From Anthopleura xanthogrammica (taxonomy: Eukaryota; Cnidaria; Anthozoa; Actiniaria; Actiniidae): a stretch of 64,000 bases of DNA. Where the stretch lies: assembly GCA_964019055.1 (NCBI GenBank), contig OZ025211.1, positions 2,960,835 through 3,024,834 on the forward strand. The letters run 5' to 3'. Of this stretch, positions 56,901-64,000 are shown in pieces. Positions within the stretch are counted from its first letter, which is position 1; every line of letters begins with the position of its first letter. A program made the translations under genes and the position numbers. Below the pieces are notes generated by a model. It was not told where the DNA came from. It worked only from the letters and a program-made list of their open reading frames with translations, and did not search any database.

Positions 56901-59900
56901 GGTTGGTGAAGTTTTTTAACATGTTGCATGTTGCATGTTCCATGCTGCAGTTTGCATGTCGCTTACCAAGCCGCTTGAAATATATTATATTCATATGAAA
57001 ATAATGTCAGCACAGAAGAAAATATGCTGGAAAAACCTGCAGAAAAACTTTGGGAAAATACTTTATTGTTGTGACCTTTCGCTGCTTGAATTCAAATTCC
57101 CATCACCCATACTGCATTTCGGGCTTGGTATGCAACATGCAACAAGCAACAAGCAACAAGCAACAAGCAACAAGCAACAAGCAACAAGCAACAAGCAACA
57201 AGCAACAAGCAACAAGCAACAAGCAACAAGCAACAAGCAACAAGCAACAAGCAACAAGCAACAAGCAACAAGCAACAAGCAACAAAACCCTCACCAACCT
57301 TTTCTGAAAAAGCTCTATTGAGGTTTTTCATGTGACGTCACAATAATGTAGAGAAATTTCTTTAATCTGAACAAAAAATTGCCTTCCAACACACATTTTT
57401 TTGTAAAAGTTGTCAAATTCAAAAACTCATACATTCTCTGGATAATGGACAATCTTCACGAAACTTTGCATTTTAACTAATATCTACATGACAAATTTGA
57501 TTGCGAACTTCTTTTCCTGATTAAACAAAAAAAAGTTTTTTGGATTACGTGACGTCACAGTGAAAAACCTCAATATATTTAATATTCTTGCGTCTTTGTG
57601 GTCTTTGCACGGAATTTCAGAAGTCCAAGAGCGAAAATAACTATAAATATTAGCCATTCCGAGTTTCAGGGGAAAAGTGAGTTGGCATTGCAGTGCATTG
57701 TGGGACTGTTTTAGGGGACAAATTTCCCCATGCACTGCAATGCCAACTTGGCCCAGGTTTTTCCTCAACATCGGGATGGGTACTGTCTACCAAATGAACA
57801 AAACAAACAAACAGAAACAACGTATTTAGAGCATCAATAAACTGTTAGCAAATAAATAAAAAACATCAGGAATAATCATTATTACTTCATTCTTTCTGCC
57901 ATCGTATCAAAATCTTCATCTTCATCATCTTCATTCTCCTTTCTGTCCACATTGAGCCCCAGACGTGCTAAAGTAAAAAAAAATAACAAAAAACCATTAG
58001 TCAAAATACACATATTTTTAGTAGCTTTTGCCCTTCAATGCGCATATTTTTGTTTACATCCCCCCCCCCCCCCCACCCACCCTCCATAATTTCCTTACCC
58101 CAAGAAGGGAGTTCACAGCCTTACCAACCTAAACCTTGGCTTAGGTGTTTATTAGGTTTGCCACAGGAATCCCAAACCTAAGAAACACCTAAACCAAACG
58201 AATATTGAGGGTGGTAACCCTGTGTGGTGTTCACCGAATCGTCTCTGCCTCCTACCCTAATAAGCAATACCTTCCATGATTCGTTTCTCGATAGGTCCCG
58301 ATCCACAGGGAAACTGAACCCAGAAATGTCCTGGGTTAAGCGCAGCAGTGACACGTACTCCAACCCATGAACCGAGACCTGGTAGATCAACTGTGAAATC
58401 ACTGTTTTCACAAAACGCTTGGACCATCATGGAGGCGTCTTCACCTGCGAAAACCAAACCAAGAAAATATGTCCATGACTAGAGCCGTACTTGGTAAAGG
58501 TGAAATCCTTGAAATCTTACATTCGATTGGCTTAGGGAGGGTATGTTTACCTTTCTTTACGTGTAGAAATGGACAGTTTTCTCCTCTCCAACATTTCGAT
58601 CTTGTTGATTGGAAAAACCGGCAAACTTGGTTCTCAATTGGTTCTAAAGAAACAAACAGGCATCATCTTAGGAAGCATGGTGCATTCTGGTCTAGGTTGG
58701 GTACAAACACCTAATTTGTTAATTTCAAATTGTTCGTCTTTTTTCTTTCGTTTTTCGCCGTTTTTAAGGTGCGAACACACGACGCGATTTTTTCATGCGA
58801 CGTTGCATGCGACGTCACCTGCGACGTCGCAAAAAGTAGAAACAAGTTCTATTTTGCGAAGTCGCGAACGACAAAAAAACGTCATCGCGTAAAACACAAC
58901 GTTGCACGGGTGGTCACAGGGTGCGATCTAATTTTTGAAACGTCGCACGCAACGTCGCATGGAAAATCGTATCGTGGCTTCGTTTAATGGCTTCGTTTTA
59001 TCTCTATATTATTTCTATATTTTTTCTGTTCTTTCTTTTTACTTTATAAATTGAAAGTTTTAGGCATCTATAGAATTTAATCTTGAATTCAATTTTTGTT
59101 ATTTCCCCCCATCAAAGCCAATGGAATTCTTGGCTACTATTAAACCATAGAATTACTGTGAGGATACTCGAACCGTGAACCCTTTGAGGTTATTTCATAC
59201 TTTTATTCCCTGTGTGAATCGATTGGAAATATGATTTATTTTGAACAATAAGATTATTTGAGTTCAGTGCTTCATTTCCAGAAGGTTTGAAGCAGTAGAA
59301 AGTTCATAAAATAAAAAAATATAAAAATATCAAGTGTTCACGGTTCGAGTGTCCTCGCTATAATAGAGAGAATAGCATGACTTACTAAAACCATGAAGAG
59401 CAATATCAAGATCATCTTTATCAATCCTGTACGTGTTCGTGGAGGACGCATAATCTTCCATCATTGGGTTCCAGAATTGCAATGCTTCTTCATCTGGACT
59501 GGAACAACGGGACCCAACTGGGGAAAAAGTAGCACCTAGGGATAGATGAGCAGACTTTGAAGTAACTTGTAATTTCCCCCAGAAGAATACAGAGAGGTGG
59601 TGTGATATGTCTAAGGTAAAGCATCAAGGGTGGCGTATAGCGGTAGTCCACTCGCTTCGTACCTCTTACCCTTACAGGGATTCTATTCCAGGACTCAACA
59701 TCACATGTGAGTAGAGTTTTTCTTAGGTCCCTTACCTTTGTTTTAGATCAGCCCAAATAATTCGAAGATAGTGTTGAGTAAAATGCATATCATATAAGCA
59801 ACAACCAGGTTCTCCTCCTAATCATGTTCTCACCTTCCCGTTCAAGCTGATCAGCAGTGTTCTCCAAGTCCACCAGTGACATTTGAACAGTCTTGGCTTC

Positions 59901-62900
59901 GTCTTTTCCACTTTCTGAATAAAATAAAGAGAGAGAGAAAGAATGACAATGATTTTATTTGCACCATAAAAAAATACATAATTAAATTACAAATTAATAT
60001 TTATCCTTACATAAGAGAGAGTTCCTCATTTAAGAAAACATCAAAGTCACACTGTTTATAGACCCCTTTTACGTGACGTCAAGACAGCTCAATTTGAAGG
60101 ACAAAAAAATAGAGAGCCACAACTTTATCAGTGCTAAGTTGCGACTGCCAGGGTTGAATTAGAGTGGTCTTCATATTAGTGGGAAATGATGCGTCAAATT
60201 ACTGGAAGGCAATGGAAAGCCATTTCAATGTTACGGCATGTCGTACCGTGTACGTGCTGTAAGTCAGTACTGTACGTTTCCCACTCATACGATAACCATT
60301 CCTATGGGAAGCCATTTCAATGTCACGATATTTTAGTACTGCATGATTCCCACTCAAACGGTAACCATTCCTATGGGAAGCCATTTCAATGTTACAGCAT
60401 TGTCAGTGCTGTATGTTCCCACTCAAACGATAACCATTGCTATGGGAAGCCATTTCAATGTCACAGCATGTCACTACTACACGTTTCCCACTCAAACAAT
60501 AACCATTGCTATGGGAAGCCATTTCAATGTTACAGCATGTCAGTGCTGTATGTTCCCACTACGGAAAAACCGCTCTACTTGTTTTTACTTCATCTATGAT
60601 TAAACAGCAACCTTACCCTTTACAGGAAGGAATTCATCCACTTCTTCTTGTTCTACTTCACACAGCTCAGCGAGTCCCGTATCCACCAAAACCTGGTTGA
60701 TATCAATATCTTCTTCTCCTGTCGTGTCGTACAGCTTTATAGCTAATGTTGGTCTGTTATAATTGATGTCTATACGGCTACTGTCTCGTGTACTATCCAT
60801 CGGGTAGTATACCTACCGATATACGAGAACTTCATTTAATAATAAGATAGGACACAAAAAATAAATGGGATTTAGCAGTGGCATCTCTACAGAGTAGCTA
60901 TTCATCCACTGAAGTTCCAATAGACCTTTTTAGCTTGTGCGGTTTGTTGTCTCATTTCAGACCACGTGTCATTCTCTTGTTGGAGTAGTATCCATATTCA
61001 AGTTTCTTCTCATGCACAACAGTTAAACAAAGAAATGATGCTCTAGGGAATGACTCGTGGTCTGAAATGGGACAACAAACCACCCAACCTAAAGAGGTCT
61101 ATTGGAATTTAAAAGCTGATTTTTGCAGAGGAAGGAAAACTGGAGAACCCAGAGAAAAACCATCGAAGCACAGAAGAGAACCAGGAAGTAACTCTATTGA
61201 CATACTACACCGAGCCCGGCGGGACTCGAACTCGGGATGCATTGGTGAAAGGCGAGCGCTCTCACTGCTACGCGACCCGTGCTTCCCAAGGGGTTGAACC
61301 GGGAAAAAAGGACGCAAATACCCGGCATGTCTGTCACCAACCGCTTCCTCCTCCCTCCTCCGTCACCAACCTCTTCCTCCTCCCTCCTCCTTCACCAACC
61401 CCTTCCTCCTCCCCATCCTGACATACCTGTTGATAGACCCTGGCATTCCATGGTACCATGACTCCTCTAAGAGGCTTGTCGTCATCTGTCAGACCCTTGA
61501 ACAGTTCAATAGCTTCTTCGCTCCATTCAGGTTGGATACTTTCTTGGTTGTTTTGAGGTTTAATGCCGTCAGAAAGCTCTTGGTCTGGACTTGGCATAAG
61601 ATACTTTTCCTGCAATGACAGACGTAAAATATAATCATCATCATGGCTACCACAACCATCATCATCATCATCCAAGCATCAGCATCGTCATGTGGCTACC
61701 ACCACCACCACCACCATCATCATCCTCCTCATCATCATCCAAGCATCATGGCTACCACAACCACAACCGCAATGAAACACTCCTGTAACACCATTATATA
61801 CTCTAGCAAGTATCTCAAGTTTCCTCGATAAACATTATTGTTATTCATGTCTTACCGGTAATGCTGACTCTTCTTCACTCTTTTCCTTGGTCTTCTCATC
61901 TTCCTCCCCAGGCCAATCAAACACTAAACCATCACTCAGTTCACTGTCCCCTGATTCATCCCCTGCCGCTCGCTGAACCACATTCTTATCCAGCACTATC
62001 TTCTGATACCTCTTCCCTCGGCGTCTCTTTGGTATTTTGCCTTTATTTTTTGAAGTAGAAAACTTGAATAACGATTGCTCTTCTTTCTCGTCGGCTTTCA
62101 CATCTTCTTTGAGATTAGTATTTATTTTCGTAGATTCAGAGGAAGGATTTGATGTCACTTTGATGGAATCCTCGTCAGCTGCGTTCTTTACATCATTTAT
62201 TGTGGTTTCAGGTTCATGAGGACTGGGAGTTTCATTGGACAACATGGCTGTGTTTTCATCTAAACGTAAGCAAGAGCGACCCTGGTAAATTACAACGCTC
62301 AAGGCTTCAGTTATAGACCCCTTTCGCGTGACGTCAAAGCCGTTCAATTTGGAGGATAAAACAAAAGAATTTTAATCTCCTGAGAATTGGAACCTATTAA
62401 AATGAAGGATTATCCATTGTGGATATAAATCAAAGATTATACTTATTCATTTGTCTCACGATTGTGGCAGTTAGAGGTTGTTTCAGGTTCGATAAAATTT
62501 GAATAGGCGATGTGCATCAAAGCCCACAAAGCACTCTGCGAAACTGAGTACTGCAAAAATGAAACAGGGAAATCGAAGGAAATATCAGGAAAAAAATACC
62601 GTGTTATTTTCGACTGTTGTGATACTTACTTTCCATAGAAAATATTGAAGGAAAAAGTGTCAGATAAATATTTAGAGAAGCTGAAAAAGTTAAAGGACTC
62701 AGATTCCCATCATGCTTTGTGCGAGAAATTCGAGCTCATGCACATTGGCTATTGGAACTTGAAACACCCTTACAGGTGTAATGGGCACTCAAGGGATTTT
62801 GGGAAAGTTCAGTTTATCAACTAGCCCGTTGCCAAGGCTACTTTTAACAAGTTGCTATGACAACAGCATGTTACCTTGATTGACAGCAGGTTTCACATCA

Positions 62901-63742
62901 GCTAACCGACACTTGACAGCAAATCCCGGAAGTATCATGAACTTGGGTAATAACGGTCTGGTGTTCTCCATGGCAACCCACTCACAGTTCCCATAATCAA
63001 CATAAAACACATGAATGTCAGCCCTCAGAGCCTCGCTATCATGCGAGCAAAATGATTCCTGTCCCGCATCTTCCGCAGAGGAGGAGATTTTAACGTTGAT
63101 GACCTGTGCACGACACCACATGTTATCAGCAGTAAACTTGGAGCAGACGTAGTCTCCGATGCTTAGACGATAGTCTGTGGGGGTTGATGTCACGTCACTG
63201 TCTAATGGGACAAAAAAAAAGGGTTTGATAAAATTGATGCTACCTTAATGAAATACTGGCTTGAATAATGTCATAGCGGCCATCTTGGCGTCATTTAACA
63301 AACCATGTTTAATTTCATTCCTAAAACGGTGCCCACAAAAAATATTGTGTACGACAAATCGTGTACGACAAGTCGCAGACAAATCGTGTACGACAAGGCG
63401 CAGACAAATCGTGTACGACAAGTCGCAGACAAATCGTGTACGACAAGTCGCAGACAAATCGTGTACGACAAGTCGCAGACAAATCGTGTACGACAAGTCG
63501 CAGACAAATCGTGTACGACAAGTCGCAGACAAATCGTTCAGTTTTGTGATACATACTTTTGTAGTAAGAATCCAAGTCTGCAGTCAGTTCAGCAAGGAGT
63601 ACAGCTTCTGGTGTGACAAGATGGACGTAGAACTCACTAGGAGAGACAGCCTCAGACATCATGACTTGTAGTAAAAGAGGTTGATCTTGAGACGGAAGGT
63701 ACAGGCGCTTTTTGTTCTCTTCAGAACACACGCTATCCACGT
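53969..63742 (-). CDS. Tudor-domain protein (TDRD-type), C-terminal 776 residues; 5' exons outside the window
   Basis: Exons: 63742-63557, 63201-62875, 62259-61856, 61609-61427, 60812-60617, 59914-59834, 59535-59386, 58444-58271, 57967-57886, 56853-56715, 56130-55973, 55363-55307, 54164-53969. Phases agree at every join; stop at 53969. There are two extended Tudor domains. The first has its core in [20 protein letters not shown] and [13 protein letters not shown], and its nuclease-like part in [20 protein letters not shown]. The second has [35 protein letters not shown] and [20 protein letters not shown]. The DYGN motif and aromatic residues needed to bind dimethyl-arginine are present in both. 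A 134-codon acidic/basic disordered exon splits the first domain. Such proteins scaffold PIWI proteins in germ granules; which TDRD this is cannot be told without the N-terminus. Confidence 0.9.
54368..54976. repeat. 73-bp minisatellite, about eight copies
   Basis: Units GACCCTCTCGTAT(A/G)GTTCCT ... GAAACCGCGGACTTTTTTCC ... GGGAAAAATCTTTGCAAAC. The A/G variant alternates in the first copies. In the last intron of the Tudor gene. Confidence 0.95.
55116..55235. repeat. MITE, TAGACC/GGGGTCTA family
   Basis: AGACCTCTTGCTCAATTTGG ... CCGACGTGCTGCAAGGGGTCTA; the TGACGTCA of its relatives has been lost here. Confidence 0.7.
55785..55940 (-). repeat. tRNA-derived SINE
   Basis: GAAATTTAGCATGTTGGATC ... 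GTCCAGGAATCGATCCCGAG ... CTGCTACACCACCCTTGATT. It ends about 30 bases from a Tudor-gene splice donor. Confidence 0.65.
56184..56346. repeat. (GGAT)n/(GGGT)n simple repeat
   Basis: GGAT units, a block of nine to ten GGGT units, then GGAT again. The Trp-Met-Asp-Gly and Ile-His-Pro-Ser frames are artefacts. Tudor-gene intron. Confidence 0.97.
56560..56642. repeat. Fragment of the TTTCAGACCACGTGTCATTC MITE
   Basis: CATGGTCTGAAATGGGTACA and CTAAAGAGGTCTATTG, the right end of the family. Confidence 0.5.
57050..57330. repeat. Interspersed repeat with internal (CAACAAG)n expansion
   Basis: Same family as 2898-3050 but inverted (CATTTCGGGCTTGGTATGCA ... TCACCAACCTTTTCTGAAAA). A 7-base unit CAACAAG is repeated about 20 times at 57142-57285 at the point where the relative at 2898 has a single GTTGCAT. 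Confidence 0.85.
58778..58976. repeat. CpG-rich MITE
   Basis: Inverted ends CACGACGCGATTTTTTCATG/CGACGTTGC and the complement GCAACGTCGCATGGAAAATC/GTATCGTG. GACGT and GTCGC words are dense. Tudor-gene intron. Confidence 0.7.
59618..59765 (+). repeat. tRNA-derived SINE
   Basis: AAGGGTGGCGTATAGCGGTA head, GGGATTCTATTCCAGGACTC region of box B, and GAGTAGAGTTTTTCTTAGGT body. Tudor-gene intron. Confidence 0.6.
60056..60112. repeat. Fragment of the TGACGTCA MITE
   Basis: TATAGACCCCTTTTACGTGACGTCAAGA followed by CAGCTCAATTTGAAGGAC; the right end is missing. Confidence 0.65.
60215..60555. repeat. Minisatellite related to 26903-27420, inverted
   Basis: About five units of GGGAAGCCATTTCAATGTTA ... 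CCCACTC(A)(A/T)ACGATAACCATT, shorter and more diverged (60-92 bases) than those at 26903. Tudor-gene intron between 60617 and 59914. Confidence 0.88.
60928..61098. repeat. Palindromic MITE, best copy of the TTTCAGACCACGTGTCATTC family
   Basis: CCAATAGACCTTTTTAGCTT and CTAAAGAGGTCTATTGG ends, inner TTTCAGACCACGTGTCATTC and AATGACTCGTGGTCTGAAAT. About 170 bases, no ORF. Confidence 0.8.
61106..61290 (-). repeat. tRNA-derived SINE, intact box B
   Basis: GGGACTCGAACTCGGGATGC (minus-strand box B) and AAAGGCGAGCGCTCTCACTG, ending GCGACCCGTGCTTCCC. Close to the copy at 26041. Confidence 0.7.
61640..61772. repeat. (CAT/CAC)n trinucleotide tract
   Basis: ATC and CAC triplets in a Tudor-gene intron; His-rich frames here are artefacts. 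Confidence 0.85.
62312..62400. repeat. Partial MITE with internal TGACGTCA
   Basis: TATAGACCCCTTTCGCGTGA/CGTCAAAG and TCCTGAGAATTGGAACCTAT; the right end is lost. About 50 bases upstream of the splice acceptor of exon 62259-61856. Confidence 0.7.
63348..63537. repeat. 25-bp minisatellite, about 7.5 copies
   Basis: Units ACAAATCGTGTACGACAAGT/CGCAG nearly without variation, 20 bases from the donor of exon 63742-63557. Open in several frames on both strands by chance of its length. Confidence 0.95.
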
Positions 63743-64000
63743 CTGCAACATGAAAGTTGGAATATCAACTTTTAGTACAATCTTAGAATTGAATATAGAG
63801 TTTTGCGCGCTGTGATTGGTCGAGCGACCAGTGATTATGAGACGATATTCACTAGCCGAGGAGTGATTATGAGGGTTGCCAAAGTTTGCCAGAGTGGAAG
63901 CAAAACTAAAACGTTATTTTTATCTTGAATTTCGTCTTTTCTCTGAATTCAAGTCTAGAATTATACTAACACAAAAATTCACCTCAGGCTCAGTGAATAT

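Noticed and set aside
63245..63671. Overlapping repeat ORFs on both strands
   Set aside because: Product of the 25-bp minisatellite, whose copies are open in several frames; only the exon 63742-63557 is coding.

Overview
The window looks like nuclear DNA of a marine invertebrate. An anthozoan cnidarian (stony coral or sea anemone type) is my best guess, inferred from the gene set (ApoL-like, LAMTOR5, Tudor), the intron density, and the abundance of short palindromic MITEs, tRNA-derived SINEs and a tyrosine-recombinase (YR) retroelement. No species is claimed. Nothing bacterial or organellar is seen: coding sequence is split into short exons with GT-AG (once GC-AG) borders. I rebuilt the genes by matching splice sites and reading phase by eye; each spliced total given below stays in one open frame.

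Layout. (1) 0.7-5.8 kb, minus strand: a RIPK/TKL-like kinase head and, downstream on the same strand, two exons with an apolipoprotein-L (ApoL) membrane domain. Splice phases allow one 625-residue kinase-ApoL protein. About 70 bp upstream of the ATG lies a tandem ISRE/IRF-type array, followed by a 0.5-kb perfect 8-bp satellite. (2) 7.6-19.3 kb: a nested block. A YR retroelement with split direct repeats (7979-18906) is interrupted inside RNase H by a CR1/L2-like LINE (12047-17127), whose endonuclease is itself interrupted by a 0.74-kb non-autonomous DNA transposon. (3) 19.6-23.5 kb: a remnant ORF with an FDSH motif, and an inverted-repeat element holding the first exon of a RecQ-like helicase. 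(4) 23.5-28.8 kb, minus: a 13-exon gene for a 475-residue TPR-like protein. (5) 30.4-32.4 kb, minus: complete four-exon LAMTOR5, 91 residues. (6) 35.4-51.1 kb, plus: a gene of at least 21 exons for a cysteine-rich protein of over 1,000 residues that I do not recognise. Intron 12 holds a second inverted-repeat element, with a captured zinc-ribbon exon. (7) 54.0-63.7 kb, minus: the C-terminal 776 residues of a Tudor (TDRD-type) protein with two extended Tudor domains; its 5' end lies beyond the window.

The host genes are not an operon. Functionally they cover Ragulator/mTORC1 scaffolding (LAMTOR5), probable piRNA/germ-granule biology (Tudor), an unknown TPR protein and a possible innate-immune effector (kinase-ApoL). 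The strongest candidate for something undescribed is the kinase-ApoL gene with its IRF-like promoter array: a putative signalling kinase fused to a membrane-active domain of a family that is interferon-inducible in mammals. Second are the two inverted-repeat elements that each carry a promoter plus first exon of an unrelated gene.
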